A stretch of DNA of 64,000 nucleotides from positions 62,001 through 126,000 of the forward strand of contig UEIJ01000009.1 in assembly GCA_900470195.1 (NCBI GenBank). Direction: 5' to 3'. This stretch comes from Hyphomicrobiales bacterium (lineage in GTDB: Bacteria > Pseudomonadota > Alphaproteobacteria > Rhizobiales > Rhizobiaceae). The notes beneath the pieces are model-generated. The model saw nothing but the letters and a program-made list of their open reading frames with translations, had not been told where the DNA came from and searched no databases. The position numbers and the translations under genes are program-made. Below are positions 55,158 to 64,000 of this stretch, piece by piece; the stretch's first letter is position 1; the number at the start of each line of letters is the position of its first letter.

Positions 55158-55257
55158 TACATCCAGTTCGGCTGGATTCTTACCGAGTGGTTTAGCCACT
55201 CTGTTTGACGCCTCCCTGTTAAACTCCTGAGAGCCGCCCTTGCGGCTCTTTTTTTAT
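55158..55257 (+). ncRNA. Candidate small RNA with its own terminator
   Basis: There are three successive hairpins and no reading frame. ATCCAG/CTGGAT (55161-55177) and GAGTGG/CCACTC (55185-55201) come first. A strong terminator AGAGCCGC/GCGGCTCT (55230-55249) with eight T residues closes it. The single-stranded stretch between hairpins 2 and 3 contains CCTCCC, which could pair with ribosome sites. The opgC terminator upstream makes read-through unlikely to explain this second terminator. No good promoter was recognised, so the 5' end is approximate. The rest of 55072-55581 is otherwise empty. Confidence 0.55.
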
Positions 55258-55581
55258 GCGTTTTTTGCTGCACATCGGGAAAATATGGATTTTCCACATG
55301 CCGTCGCGCGGAACGGAATGGCCGTCGATCCGTTCTATTTGCGGACTTTCTTTAAAAGCCTTTGAAAATGTTAACCGAACGTTAAACATAAACTTGCGCG
55401 ACGGTGCATGAACGTGCAGTTTGTCGTGGACTTGTTTAGCGCAGCTGTTCCGTCTCAGCCTCCCCCATGGTCGAACAGCGGTTCAATGGTTTCATTCGTA
55501 TCCATCCGGCAAAAACCCCACGGACGAATACGGCAACGGAATGGGCCGCCGATACAGGCGGTCATGCAAGGTGGCAGAGCA

Positions 55582-56109
55582 GTGATTAGCGAACAGGGTC
55601 AGATGCCGAGCAATATGATCAGCCTCGCGGAGCGCATGGTCTTCTCGGATTCGTTCAAGCCGATCTATACGCAAGGCATGGATATGGTCGAGGAAGCGGC
55701 GAGCTACCTTGATGGGGAGGGTCGCGAGGAGGCGCGTAACCTGTCGCGCGTGGCTGCGACGCTTTATGCCGCCGAATCGATGCGGCTGACCACGCGCCTT
55801 ATGCAGATTGCCTCCTGGCTGCTGCTTCAGCGCGCGGCGCGCAGCGGAGAAATGTCCCGCCAGCAGGTTGCTGCCGAAAAGGCCAAGGTGCGCCTCGACA
55901 CGCCGTCGGCGGGCGAAGCCGCACAGGGCTGGTCCGAACTGCCCTCCGCATTCGTGGAACTGGTAGAGCGGTCCATGCGCCTTCAGGCCCGCGTGCGCCG
56001 CATGGACCGTGAGGTCTACGGCGAAGTGGTTTCGCTGCAGGGCATCCCGCGCGGCAATCCCGTTTCCGAACAGATCGTATTGCTCAAGACCGCTTTCGGG
56101 GCTTCGTAA
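55582..56109 (+). CDS. DUF1465 family protein
   Basis: The protein has about 175 residues from the GTG at 55582. The alphaproteobacterial DUF1465 core is MISLAERMVFSDSFKPIY, then EEAASYLDGEGREEARNLSR and the helical LTTRLMQIASWLLLQRA. The function is unknown. The GTG gives the family-like start M-ISEQGQ; ATG at 55603 is an alternative. Frames further upstream show no resemblance. It precedes ruvC, an arrangement seen in relatives. Confidence 0.85.
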   Translation: MISEQGQMPSNMISLAERMVFSDSFKPIYTQGMDMVEEAASYLDGEGREEARNLSRVAATLYAAESMRLTTRLMQIASWLLLQRAARSGEMSRQQVAAEKAKVRLDTPSAGEAAQGWSELPSAFVELVERSMRLQARVRRMDREVYGEVVSLQGIPRGNPVSEQIVLLKTAFGAS

Positions 56110-56200
56110 CAATTGACGATATGCGTCCATCGTGGCGCATGTTTCTCTTTTGTTCACTTTTCTGCTGTCAAGTGAATCCGTCTGAGGATAGGGTTCGCTT

Positions 56201-56719
56201 ATGAAAGAAACGATTCGCATCATTGGTATCGATCCGGGCCTGCGCCGTACCGGCTGGGGCATTGTCGAATCACTGGGCAATTCACTGCATTTCATCGGCT
56301 CAGGGACTGTGACCTCCAATGCCGAGATGGATCTCGCATCGCGCCTCTGCCAGCTCCATGAAGGGCTTTCAAAAGTCCTGCATGATTACATGCCGCATGA
56401 GGCGGCGGTTGAACATACCTTCGTCAACAAGGACGCAACGGCGACGCTGAAGCTTGGTCAGGCGCGCGGCATTGCGCTGCTGGCCCCGGCCCAGGCTGGC
56501 TTACCGGTTGCCGAATATGCGCCGAACGCCGTCAAAAAGGCGGTTATCGGCGTCGGTCACGGTGAAAAGCAGCAAATCCATATGATGGTGAAAGTGCTGA
56601 TGCCGCGCGCATCGTTCGATACGAGCGATGCCGCCGATGCGCTGGCCATCGCCATTTGTCATGCGCATCACCGGCAAAGCATCGCAAGTGCGCGCCGGTT
56701 GCAACAACTTATCGCGTAG
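56201..56719 (+). CDS. ruvC: Holliday junction resolvase RuvC
   Basis: The protein has 172 residues. The acidic catalytic residues lie in [37 protein letters not shown] and [16 protein letters not shown]. It cuts recombination junctions processed by RuvAB. It is the first gene of ruvCAB, six bases before the ruvA ATG. Confidence 0.97.
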   Translation: MKETIRIIGIDPGLRRTGWGIVESLGNSLHFIGSGTVTSNAEMDLASRLCQLHEGLSKVLHDYMPHEAAVEHTFVNKDATATLKLGQARGIALLAPAQAGLPVAEYAPNAVKKAVIGVGHGEKQQIHMMVKVLMPRASFDTSDAADALAIAICHAHHRQSIASARRLQQLIA

Positions 56720-56725
56720 GTGGCC

Positions 56726-57343
56726 ATGATCGGTAAGCTCAAGGGTGTGATCGATGAAATTGCCGAGGATCATGCCGTCATCGACGTGCATGGCGTCGGT
56801 TATGTCGCGTTTTGTTCGGCGAGGACGCTGGGCAATCTCGGCAGCGCGGGCGAGGCGGCGGTGCTGTTCATCGAAACCTATGTCCGCGAGGACATGATCC
56901 GCCTTTACGGGTTTGCCAATCAGCTTGAACGCGAATGGTTCCGCCTGTTGCAGAATGTGCAGGGCGTGGGGGCGAAAGTGGCGCTTGCGGTGCTCGGAAC
57001 CCTGTCGCCGTCCGAACTCGCCAATGCGATTGCGCTGCGTGACATCGCCATGGTGTCGCGCGCGCCGGGTGTCGGCAAGAAGGTTGCCGAGCGCATCGTG
57101 ACCGAACTTAAGAACAAGGCGCCCGCCTTTGCCGGGGAGGCGAGCGGCACGATCGGGCTCAAGCAGGAACTTGGGGCGGGTGCAGCGCCTGCGCCGGTTG
57201 CCGATGCGGTATCGGCGCTTTCCAATCTTGGCTATTCACGCGATCAGGCGGCCAATGCCGTTGCTGCTGCCCTGAAGGAAGCGGGCGAGGGCGCCGATTC
57301 GGCCAAGCTCATACGGCTGGGTTTGAAGGAATTGTCGCGGTGA
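56726..57343 (+). CDS. ruvA: Holliday junction DNA helicase subunit RuvA
   Basis: The protein has 205 residues from the ATG at 56726 ([12 protein letters not shown]). It has the OB domain, helix-hairpin-helix segments [18 protein letters not shown] and [16 protein letters not shown], and C-terminal domain III contacting RuvB ([15 protein letters not shown]). It binds four-way junctions. A GTG two codons upstream is not needed. Confidence 0.97.
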   Translation: MIGKLKGVIDEIAEDHAVIDVHGVGYVAFCSARTLGNLGSAGEAAVLFIETYVREDMIRLYGFANQLEREWFRLLQNVQGVGAKVALAVLGTLSPSELANAIALRDIAMVSRAPGVGKKVAERIVTELKNKAPAFAGEASGTIGLKQELGAGAAPAPVADAVSALSNLGYSRDQAANAVAAALKEAGEGADSAKLIRLGLKELSR

Positions 57344-57383
57344 TTTACTTGCCTGAGCGAACTGTTCATGCGAGGAGGAAGGC

Positions 57384-58424
57384 ATGAGCGACCGCAATCC
57401 TCTCATCAATGCCGACAGCCGCGCAGACGAAGACAATACGCTGCGCCCGCAGACGCTCGACGATTTCGTGGGCCAGGCGGCAGCGCGCGCCAATCTAAAA
57501 GTCTTTATCGAGGCCGCCAAGGTGCGCGGCGAGGCGCTTGACCATGTGCTGTTCGTCGGACCTCCCGGCCTCGGCAAAACGACGCTGGCGCAGATCATGG
57601 CCAAGGAGCTCGGCGTCAATTTCCGCTCGACCTCCGGCCCGGTTATTGCCAAGGCGGGCGATCTGGCGGCACTGCTCACCAATTTGGAAGAGCGCGACGT
57701 GCTGTTCATCGATGAAATTCATCGGCTCAGCCCGGCAGTGGAAGAAATTCTCTATCCGGCCATGGAGGATTTTCAGCTCGATCTCATCATCGGTGAAGGC
57801 CCTGCTGCCCGTTCGGTGAAAATCGATCTGGCCAAATTCACGCTGGTTGCGGCGACGACCCGTCTGGGCCTCCTGACCACGCCGCTGCGGGACCGCTTCG
57901 GCATTCCGGTGCGGCTCAACTTCTATACGGTTGAGGAACTGGAATATATCGTGCGGCGCGGTGCGCGCATCATGCAGATGGGGATCTCACCGGATGGCGC
58001 GCTGGAAGTGGCGCGTCGTTCGCGCGGCACCCCGCGTATCGCCGGACGGCTGTTGCGCCGGGTGCGCGATTTTGCGCTGGTCGCCGGTAGCGACGTCATC
58101 GACCGCAAGATTGCCGATGAGGCGCTGTCGCGGCTGGAAGTGGACAATCGCGGGCTGGACCAGCTCGACCGGCGCTATCTCAACATCATTGCGCGCAATT
58201 TCGGCGGCGGTCCGGTGGGCATCGAAACCATCGCTGCCGGTCTGTCGGAGCCGCGTGATGCGATTGAAGACATCATCGAGCCCTATCTGATCCAGCAGGG
58301 ATTTTTGCAGCGCACGCCGCGCGGCCGCGTCCTGACCGCCGTTGCCTGGCAGCATCTCGGATTGCCTGCGCCCGCTGAAATCATCCAGCAGTCGCAATAC
58401 GGCCTCTTCATGGAAGACGAATGA
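57384..58424 (+). CDS. ruvB: Holliday junction DNA helicase subunit RuvB
   Basis: The protein has 346 residues. The N-terminus reads [20 protein letters not shown]. Walker A is [15 protein letters not shown], Walker B is [10 protein letters not shown], sensor 1 is in VAATTRLG, and a winged-helix C-terminus ends it. It is the motor for branch migration with RuvA. AGGAGGAA precedes the ATG. It overlaps ybgC by four bases. Confidence 0.98.
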   Translation: MSDRNPLINADSRADEDNTLRPQTLDDFVGQAAARANLKVFIEAAKVRGEALDHVLFVGPPGLGKTTLAQIMAKELGVNFRSTSGPVIAKAGDLAALLTNLEERDVLFIDEIHRLSPAVEEILYPAMEDFQLDLIIGEGPAARSVKIDLAKFTLVAATTRLGLLTTPLRDRFGIPVRLNFYTVEELEYIVRRGARIMQMGISPDGALEVARRSRGTPRIAGRLLRRVRDFALVAGSDVIDRKIADEALSRLEVDNRGLDQLDRRYLNIIARNFGGGPVGIETIAAGLSEPRDAIEDIIEPYLIQQGFLQRTPRGRVLTAVAWQHLGLPAPAEIIQQSQYGLFMEDE

Positions 58425-58891
58425 CGGAACGACAGGAACAATTGGCACAGGCGGCCGTATCGGGCGAATTGAAGGATGGCGCGCATCTGCTCTATGCCCG
58501 CATCTATTATGCCGATACGGATTTTTCCGGCTTCGTCTATCACGGCCGCTATCTGGAATTTTACGAACGCGGACGAACCGACTTTCTGCGTCTTCAGGAT
58601 ATTCACCATATCGAGCTGGCGGAAGGCGCGCTTGGCGAGGAAATGGTGTGGGTCGTTCGCCGCATGGAGATCGACTACAAAGCGCCGGCGAAGATGGATG
58701 ACCTTATCCTGATCGAGACGCGTGTCAGCGAAATTCGCGGTGCTCGGGTCATCATGGCGCAGAAGATCACCTGTGGTGAGCGCCTGCTTTCGGAGGCGAA
58801 GGTCGAAGCCGTGATGATTACCAAGGAAGGCCACCCGCGCCGCATTCCCGATGAATGGCGGGAGGCCTTTACCAGCAGCCGCAAGGGCTGA
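58421..58891 (+). CDS. ybgC: Tol-Pal-associated acyl-CoA thioesterase YbgC
   Basis: The protein has 156 residues. It has a hot-dog thioesterase with the catalytic [19 protein letters not shown] region (about 27-45). It hydrolyses short acyl-CoA or acyl-carrier thioesters. The ATGA overlap with ruvB couples them. It usually heads the tolQRAB operon; here a minus-strand gene and about 500 bases come in between. Confidence 0.94.
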   Translation: MTERQEQLAQAAVSGELKDGAHLLYARIYYADTDFSGFVYHGRYLEFYERGRTDFLRLQDIHHIELAEGALGEEMVWVVRRMEIDYKAPAKMDDLILIETRVSEIRGARVIMAQKITCGERLLSEAKVEAVMITKEGHPRRIPDEWREAFTSSRKG

Positions 58892-58926
58892 ATCCTGTAG
58901 AGCTATATTCCGGCGGACCACAAAAT

Positions 58927-59613
58927 TTATTTTTCGTCCGTTCCATTAGGGGATGCCTTTCTGCACCCTTCCAGCCAGACATCGCCATGCCCTTCCGGCA
59001 CGCACATTCCTGCTATGAGACGCTCAATCCGACTGACACGCTCATTGAGCGCGGGGTCATTCTCCCCAAGTTTGTAAGATCCTGGCGCGATAAGAACAGC
59101 AACCAGCCGAATGAACTCCCTGTCGCTTAACTCGTCAGGCGACCGGTTATAGATTGCAGAACTTGCTTTATGGAAGCCTGTCATCCAGCCTTGCGAGCCT
59201 TCACCCATTTCCAGTGTATCGAACCACAGGGCAAGGATTTGTTCTTTGGAAAGCCTGCTTTCCAAACCTATCGCATAACCGGTTTGTCGAATTTTGCCGA
59301 TACCTGGATGAAACTTTTTAAAAGCAAGGCGCTTGGAAGCCGATTGCGTGATTGTGGTCGCTCCTGCGCCGGGGGTCGAGAAGTCCACTCCCATGTGCTG
59401 CGCGAAATTTGGGTCCTCCACCTTCAGCAGCATTGCAAGATGCTTTGCGCCAAGCGAGGCTGCCCCTCGTCCCTGCGATATCAGATCATCCGCTCGCAAA
59501 CGTAGTCTCGGCGCATCTGAAAAAGCATCAAGGTACCCTTTTGCGCCATATAGAAAAACCGCAATGATTAGCAGCCCCAAGAAAAGGCCTGCGAACTTGA
59601 AAATTCGTTTCAT
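58927..59613 (-). CDS. GT51-like peptidoglycan transglycosylase domain protein, possibly inactive
   Basis: The protein has 228 residues. One N-terminal membrane anchor (about 4-24) is followed by a GT51-like domain. Motif I is EDPNFAQH with the catalytic Glu at 66; motif II is AGATTITQSASKRL at 83-96; motif III is IGKIRQTGYAIGLESRLSKE. By manual alignment the glutamate of the RKxxE motif is glutamine 110. It may be a weak or inactive relative of MtgA. It lies alone on the opposite strand between ybgC and tolQ, and its sequence looks less GC-rich than its neighbours. The start may also be 59625. Confidence 0.75.
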   Translation of the reverse strand: MKRIFKFAGLFLGLLIIAVFLYGAKGYLDAFSDAPRLRLRADDLISQGRGAASLGAKHLAMLLKVEDPNFAQHMGVDFSTPGAGATTITQSASKRLAFKKFHPGIGKIRQTGYAIGLESRLSKEQILALWFDTLEMGEGSQGWMTGFHKASSAIYNRSPDELSDREFIRLVAVLIAPGSYKLGENDPALNERVSRIERLIAGMCVPEGHGDVWLEGCRKASPNGTDEK

Positions 59614-60134
59614 GCAATCTCTCATTCGAAATCAAGGGAGTGGAAACCAAAAGCCAGAAACCACTAAATTGTCGCAGAATTTAGGGTTCCCTTGCGGCCC
59701 AGTTCAACAGAAAGACCGGCAACGTTTTTACTGCTAGAAACAGCAACCGAGAAAAGGCGGTCTCTCCATGGAGGCGCGTTGACATTCGCCGTTCGACGTT
59801 ATGGCAATTTGACGATATGCGTATTTGGATAAACGCTAACGCATCTTTAACCATAATATTCCATTAATCACCCTGACGGAATCGGTTGAGAGAGTGGGTT
59901 ACAGCGCAGCGCCTTCCTTTCACCAAAATTAACCGTAACAAGCGCCTGATGGATTTAAAGTTGAAATCCGGGAATGGCGGTTGCGGTGCGAAGTGTCGGC
60001 CGCCCGTCGGGCAGGTACGGCTTCAGGTAAAAAGCTGCGCGGGTTTGGGGCGTCTGTTTTCAGACGTTGAGTAACGGATTTGCGATACCGCCCGGTCAAG
60101 TGGCCGGGCGTTTGGATTCGAGGACGGTAGATCG
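59614..60134. other. Region between the GT51-like gene and tolQ, 521 bp
   Basis: An AT-rich part near 59800-59880 may hold the tolQ promoter, but no good -35/-10 pair was found (TTGACA at 59779 and TTGACG at 59809 have poor partners). A leader hairpin lies at 60089-60110. No gene was supported. Confidence 0.35.
60089..60110 (+). promoter_or_regulatory. Leader hairpin before tolQ
   Basis: CGCCCGG and CCGGGCG pair around TCAAGTGG, 24 bases before the tolQ ATG, followed by TTTGG. It could be a weak attenuator or a structure affecting translation; function is unproven. Confidence 0.4.
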
Positions 60135-60845
60135 ATGGAAAATGTTGCGTTAGCGGCCCCCGCCGCCGATGTTACCCTCTGGGGCCTGTTCATGCAGGCG
60201 AACTGGGTCGTCAAGCTGGTTATGCTTGGCCTGCTGTTCGCCTCGATCTGGACCTGGGCTATCATCGTGGACAAGACGATCGCATACGGACGGGCGCGAC
60301 GCGCGATCGATCGCTTCGAGCAGACGTTCTGGTCCGGCCAGTCGCTGGAGGAACTCTACCGCAATCTCGGGGAGCGCCGGACCACCGGCATGGCGTCCAT
60401 CTTCATGGCCGCGATGCGCGAGTGGAAAAAATCATTTGAAAAGGGCGCCCGCTCTCCCATCGGCCTGCAGATGCGTATCGACAAGGCCATGGATGTCGCG
60501 CTGGCGCGTGAAAGTGAGAAGCTCGACTCGCGTCTGGGCTTTCTGGCGACCATCGGTTCTGCGGCTCCCTTCATCGGCCTGTTCGGTACGGTTGTCGGCA
60601 TCATGACGTCGTTCCAGGCCATCGCCGCATCCAAGAACACCAGCCTTGCCGTCGTTGCGCCGGGTATTGCCGAAGCGCTTCTGGCAACGGCTATCGGTCT
60701 TCTCGCCGCTATTCCCGCTGTTATCGCCTACAACAAGCTGTCTGCAGATGCCGGCAAGATCGGCGGGCGGCTGGAAGGCTTTGCGGATGAGTTTTCCGCC
60801 ATACTGTCGCGCCAAATTGATGAGAAGCTGACGCCGCGCAATTAA
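60135..60845 (+). CDS. tolQ: Tol-Pal system proton channel protein TolQ
   Basis: The protein has 236 residues and three membrane helices (about 16-38, 130-155 and 172-198). The pore helices carry GSAAPFIGLFGTVVGIM and GIAEALLATAIGLLAAIPAVIAYN. TolQ with TolR forms the inner-membrane proton channel that energises TolA during cell constriction. It starts the tolQRAB series. Confidence 0.96.
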   Translation: MENVALAAPAADVTLWGLFMQANWVVKLVMLGLLFASIWTWAIIVDKTIAYGRARRAIDRFEQTFWSGQSLEELYRNLGERRTTGMASIFMAAMREWKKSFEKGARSPIGLQMRIDKAMDVALARESEKLDSRLGFLATIGSAAPFIGLFGTVVGIMTSFQAIAASKNTSLAVVAPGIAEALLATAIGLLAAIPAVIAYNKLSADAGKIGGRLEGFADEFSAILSRQIDEKLTPRN

Positions 60846-60891
60846 GCGGCCTCCAGCATCGAGTGTAGTTTCAGCCTTCGGGAATCTTGCA

Positions 60892-61344
60892 ATGGGCATG
60901 TCGGTCGGAAATCAGGGAATGCAGTCGGGTGGGCGCCGCAGGCGCGGCCGCAAGAAGGCATTGATGAGCGAAATCAACGTGACGCCGTTCGTCGACGTGA
61001 TGCTCGTTCTGCTCATCATCTTCATGGTTTCCGCGCCGCTTCTGACGGTCGGCGTGCCGATCGATCTGCCCGACACGCAGGCGAAGGCCATGAATGCCGA
61101 CACGCAGCCGATCACCGTTTCGGTCAACAGCGAAGGCAAGATCTATCTGCAGGAAACCGAAATCCCCATCGAAGAAGTGGTGCCGAAACTCCAGGCCATC
61201 GCCAAGACAGGCTATGAGGAGCGCATTTTCGTGCGCGGTGACAAGGCTGCCGATTATGGCACCGTCATGAAAGTCATGGCCCGCATTTCCGCCGCCGGTT
61301 TCAAGAATATCGGCCTTGTAACCCTCCAGGAGCAGGATAGCTGA
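60892..61344 (+). CDS. tolR: Tol-Pal system protein TolR
   Basis: The protein has 150 residues. A basic N-terminus (GGRRRRGRKKA) leads to one membrane helix with the proton-binding aspartate at residue 35 (TPFVDVMLVLLIIFMV), then the periplasmic ExbD/TolR domain (RGDKAADYGTVMKVMARI). It is the TolQ partner and lies 46 bases after tolQ. Confidence 0.96.
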   Translation: MGMSVGNQGMQSGGRRRRGRKKALMSEINVTPFVDVMLVLLIIFMVSAPLLTVGVPIDLPDTQAKAMNADTQPITVSVNSEGKIYLQETEIPIEEVVPKLQAIAKTGYEERIFVRGDKAADYGTVMKVMARISAAGFKNIGLVTLQEQDS

Positions 61345-61351
61345 CGCCATC

Positions 61352-62422
61352 ATGAAGGCTGGCCTGACATCTTCTGTTGCCCTGCATGCCGTTGCGGTCG
61401 CGCTGGCAGTGGTTTCGTTTTCCTCGCCGAAGGCTTTCGACGTGCAGGATTCGGAGTCATTTCCGGTCGATATCGTACCGATCGAGTCGATAACCCAAAT
61501 CCAGCAGGGCGACAAGAAAGCGCCCATGAAGGAAAAATCCGCGCCGATCCCGACGACGAAGCCGCAAACCGTTCCCGACGCCCAGAATGTCGGCGATCAG
61601 GACGTGGACACCACGACGCCCCCAAAGCCCGACCCAAAGGCGAAACCGATTGAGGCGGCTGAGGAGCCGAAGGCGCAGCCGGAACCGGTGAAGAAGCCGG
61701 AACCGAAACCTGATCCCAAGCCGGACCCCAAGCCCGAGGAAAAGCCGACGCCGGTTCCCGCCACTGAAATGCAGGCGAAGCCGGAGCCCAAGCAGGAAGT
61801 GAAACCCGATCCGGTGGCCGAAGCCATTGACAGGCAGGCTGAATCGCCGGATGCGCAGACGCCGAAGCTGCCGGACAAGGTTCCCGCACCGGAAGCAAAG
61901 CCGAAGCCGCCGCAGGCGCAGACTGCCAAGACGCCGGATCGCAAGCCGACCGAGGAAAAGAAGCCGACGCAGAGCGCGTCGCAGTCGTCGCAGTCGAAGA
62001 ACGACGCGATTGCAGACGAGGTTGCAGCCCTTCTCAACAAGCAGAAGGCGGCGGGCGGCGGGGCGAAGCGTTCCACCGATCAGGCGTCGCTCGGCGGCAA
62101 GAAGAATACGGGCGGCTCCAAGCTCAGCCAGAGCGAAATGGATGCACTGCGCGGTGCGATTTCCAAGTGCTGGAACGTGCCTGCCGGTGTGGCTGACGCG
62201 CCGGGACTGGTCGTCACCGTCAAGATGAAGCTGAACCAGGACGGCTCCATTCAGGGCGTCCCGGAGGTGACATCGGGCGGCGGCGGCGATGGTGTGGCTC
62301 GTGCAGCAGCCGAGAGCGCCAAGCGCGCTGTCGCACGCTGCGCGCCGTACAATCTGCCAGTCGACAAATATGATTCATGGTCGGAAGTGATCGTCAATTT
62401 CGACCCGAGCGAAATGTTCTGA
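61352..62422 (+). CDS. tolA: Cell envelope integrity protein TolA
   Basis: The protein has 356 residues. It has a membrane anchor (about 4-22), then a long Pro/Lys/Glu/Ala-rich domain (about 60-220) with [14 protein letters not shown]-type repeats instead of the E. coli Ala/Lys helix. A TonB/TolA C-terminal domain ends it ([27 protein letters not shown]). It spans the periplasm to reach TolB and Pal. It lies seven bases after tolR. Confidence 0.9.
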   Translation: MKAGLTSSVALHAVAVALAVVSFSSPKAFDVQDSESFPVDIVPIESITQIQQGDKKAPMKEKSAPIPTTKPQTVPDAQNVGDQDVDTTTPPKPDPKAKPIEAAEEPKAQPEPVKKPEPKPDPKPDPKPEEKPTPVPATEMQAKPEPKQEVKPDPVAEAIDRQAESPDAQTPKLPDKVPAPEAKPKPPQAQTAKTPDRKPTEEKKPTQSASQSSQSKNDAIADEVAALLNKQKAAGGGAKRSTDQASLGGKKNTGGSKLSQSEMDALRGAISKCWNVPAGVADAPGLVVTVKMKLNQDGSIQGVPEVTSGGGGDGVARAAAESAKRAVARCAPYNLPVDKYDSWSEVIVNFDPSEMF

Positions 62423-62472
62423 CCGGGCTTCCGGTCGCCAACCACTGCAAGGACAAAGAGGTCCCAGAAGAC

Positions 62473-63804
62473 ATGAAAATCGGCATCATCAATACAAAGA
62501 TCCGGACGGTCTTTTCGGCTTTCGCGTGTATGATTGCCGCAAGCCTTGTCTGCACCATGCCGGCGCGCGCCGTCGTGGAAATCAACATCAACAAGGGTGT
62601 GATCGAGCCGCTGCCGATCGCCATCACCGATTTCCTTTCGGCCGACCAGCTCGGACCGAACATTACCTCGGTCATCGCCGCCGATCTTGAGCGGTCGGGC
62701 CTGTTCGCGCCCATCGACAAGGGCGCCTTCATCGAAAAGATTTCCAACCCCGATGCGGCTCCGCGCTTCGAGGACTGGAAGGTCATCAATGCGCAGGCGC
62801 TCGTCACGGGCCGCATCACCAAGCAGCCGGATGGCCGTCTGAAGGCCGAGTTCCGCCTGTGGGACACGTTCGGTGGCCAGCAGATGATCGGCCAGCAGTT
62901 CTTCACCACGCCGGATAACTGGCGCCGCGTTGCCCATATCATCGCCGATGCGATCTATGAGCGCCTGACCGGTGAAAAGGGCTATTTCGATACGCGCGTC
63001 GTCTTCGTGGACGAATCCGGCCCGGCACAGAAGCGCGTCAAGCGCCTGGCCATCATGGACCAGGACGGCGCCAATGTGCGTTACATTTCCGACGGTCGCG
63101 CCATTTCCCTGACGCCGCGTTTCTCGCCGAACCGTCAGGAAGTCACCTATATGTCCTACGAAGGCGGTTCGCCGAAGGTGTATCTTCTGCAGCTGGAAAC
63201 CGGTCAGCGCGAGCTTGTCGGCAACTTCCCCGGCATGACCATTGCTCCGCGTTTCTCGCCCGATGGCCAGAAGGTGGTGATGAGTCTGCTTCAGGATGAC
63301 GGCAGCGCCAACATCTACACGATGGACCTCCGCAACCGTTCGACCACGCGCCTGACCAACAGCCAGGCCATCGACACCGGCGCGTCCTATTCGCCGGACG
63401 GCTCGCAGATCGTCTTCACGTCTGACCGCGGCGGGCGTCCGCAGCTCTATATCATGGGTGCCGACGGCTCGAACCCGCGCCGCATCTCCATGGGCGACGG
63501 CAGCTATTCCACGCCGGTCTGGTCTCCGCGCGGCGATCTCATCGCCTTCACCAAGCAGTCGCAGGGCCAGTTCTCCATCGGCGTGATGAAGACCGACGGT
63601 TCGGGCGAACGCCTCCTGACCTCCGGCTTCCACAATGAAGGCCCGACCTGGGCTCCGAACGGTCGCGTCCTGATGTTCTTCCGCAAGGCGGCAGGTTCGG
63701 GCGGCCCGAAGCTTTTCACCATTGACCTCACGGGCCGCAACGAGCGCCAGATTCAGACGCCGAACTTCGCGTCCGACCCGGCCTGGTCGCCGCTGCTCGA
63801 ATAG
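62473..63804 (+). CDS. tolB: Tol-Pal system periplasmic protein TolB
   Basis: The protein has 443 residues from the ATG at 62473. It has a signal peptide ([15 protein letters not shown], cleavage near residue 33), the N-terminal TolB domain ([18 protein letters not shown]) and a six-bladed propeller with repeated [19 protein letters not shown] blades. It binds Pal at the outer membrane. The frame extends into tolA but the signal peptide fixes the start. Pal is expected just beyond the window. Confidence 0.97.
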   Translation: MKIGIINTKIRTVFSAFACMIAASLVCTMPARAVVEININKGVIEPLPIAITDFLSADQLGPNITSVIAADLERSGLFAPIDKGAFIEKISNPDAAPRFEDWKVINAQALVTGRITKQPDGRLKAEFRLWDTFGGQQMIGQQFFTTPDNWRRVAHIIADAIYERLTGEKGYFDTRVVFVDESGPAQKRVKRLAIMDQDGANVRYISDGRAISLTPRFSPNRQEVTYMSYEGGSPKVYLLQLETGQRELVGNFPGMTIAPRFSPDGQKVVMSLLQDDGSANIYTMDLRNRSTTRLTNSQAIDTGASYSPDGSQIVFTSDRGGRPQLYIMGADGSNPRRISMGDGSYSTPVWSPRGDLIAFTKQSQGQFSIGVMKTDGSGERLLTSGFHNEGPTWAPNGRVLMFFRKAAGSGGPKLFTIDLTGRNERQIQTPNFASDPAWSPLLE

Positions 63805-63832
63805 GTTTGGTGCGAAAGCGTTACCAAAGTTG

Positions 63833-63864
63833 AAGGCGCGAAGCTTCGGTTTCGCGCCTTTTTT
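63833..63864 (+). terminator. Rho-independent terminator after tolB
   Basis: AAGGCGCGAA pairs with TTCGCGCCTT around GCTTCGGT-type loop bases, followed by six T. It separates tolB from the next gene (expected pal). A 13-base palindrome TGGCAAATTGCCA follows at 63867-63879; the rest to 64000 shows no gene. Confidence 0.9.
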
Positions 63865-64000
63865 ATGGCAAATTGCCACAATCATTCTGCCCGAGCCGTG
63901 TTTCTGCCGTATTTTGCCGCCAAGGGCTGGGACAGCAGGAATTCATTAACCATACTTCTTGAGCCTGTCTTAACCTCAATATGATTATTGGGTGGTTACG

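Noticed and set aside
62251-63885. 544-codon open frame on the minus strand opposite tolB
   Set aside because: Shadow of tolB; Arg/His/Ala-rich translation with no domain.
1-64000. CRISPR arrays, prophage, transposases, integrases, tRNA genes
   Set aside because: No regularly spaced direct repeats, no mobile-element genes and no tRNA-like cloverleaf were recognised on either strand.

Overview
The window looks like a stretch of the main chromosome of a Brucella-type alphaproteobacterium (Brucella, including the former Ochrobactrum species; order Hyphomicrobiales). This rests on several things. There are many alphaproteobacterial single-copy families (CarD, GapR/DUF2312, TrcR/DUF1013, DUF465, DUF1036, DUF1192, DUF1284, DUF1465, DUF4164). 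There is an RpoH2-type sigma factor behind a general-stress promoter. BioR regulates BioY, a zapA-6S RNA-5-formyl-THF ligase neighbourhood is present, and short palindromic repeats of the kind common in this order recur. The base composition is GC-rich and even. No phage, insertion sequence, CRISPR array, tRNA or rRNA was found.

Layout. 1-5500: the C-terminal part of an RNA helicase, an Hsp15-like protein, ferredoxin FdxA, the regulator CarD and sigma factor RpoH2. 5500-12700: a MOSC protein and an M48 lipoprotein protease, then a thiamine block in which the importer thiBPQ sits behind a TPP riboswitch and is divergent from thiamine pyrophosphokinase, then a glycine-zipper lipoprotein. 12800-22500: an ABC-F ATPase, aldo/keto reductase, GapR, N-formylglutamate amidohydrolase, DUF1036-pyruvate kinase, a TPR protein, ribosomal protein L36 and purEK. 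22700-31100: small DUF465 and DUF1192 proteins, an MFS transporter, a quinone reductase, TrcR, a WYL regulator, DUF1127, an SDR and propionyl-CoA synthetase. 31100-38500: a central carbon block of class I aldolase, a PQQ sugar dehydrogenase, phosphoglycerate kinase, GAPDH and transketolase. 38800-45700: DUF4164-zapA-6S RNA-fau, a TIGR00282 phosphodiesterase, the biotin module bioY/bioR with two BioR boxes, YebC and L31. 45700-53400: an MsbA-like ABC exporter, a MotA/MotB-like non-flagellar stator pair, a SuhB-like phosphatase, EF-P, a Sel1-repeat protein and a ThiE-like protein. 53800-64000: OpgC, a candidate small RNA, DUF1465, ruvCAB-ybgC, a divergent GT51-like protein and tolQRAB.

How the genes fit together. 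Most are housekeeping functions in short operons. ThiBPQ imports thiamine and the kinase turns it into TPP, which pyruvate and pentose-phosphate enzymes such as transketolase use and which the riboswitch senses. Aldolase, Pgk, GAPDH and transketolase form a lower-glycolysis/pentose-phosphate cluster. RuvABC resolves recombination junctions. YbgC-TolQRAB forms the trans-envelope constriction complex.

No clearly new multi-gene system is present. The most notable signals are: a dispersed palindromic repeat built into the P3 arm of the TPP riboswitch; two genes (zapA and the M48 protease) whose only well-placed start appears to be ATA, each five bases after a Shine-Dalgarno sequence; a candidate small RNA after opgC; an EcfG-type promoter before rpoH2; a MotA/MotB-like stator pair of unknown job; and a GT51-like protein apparently lacking one catalytic glutamate beside the tol operon.
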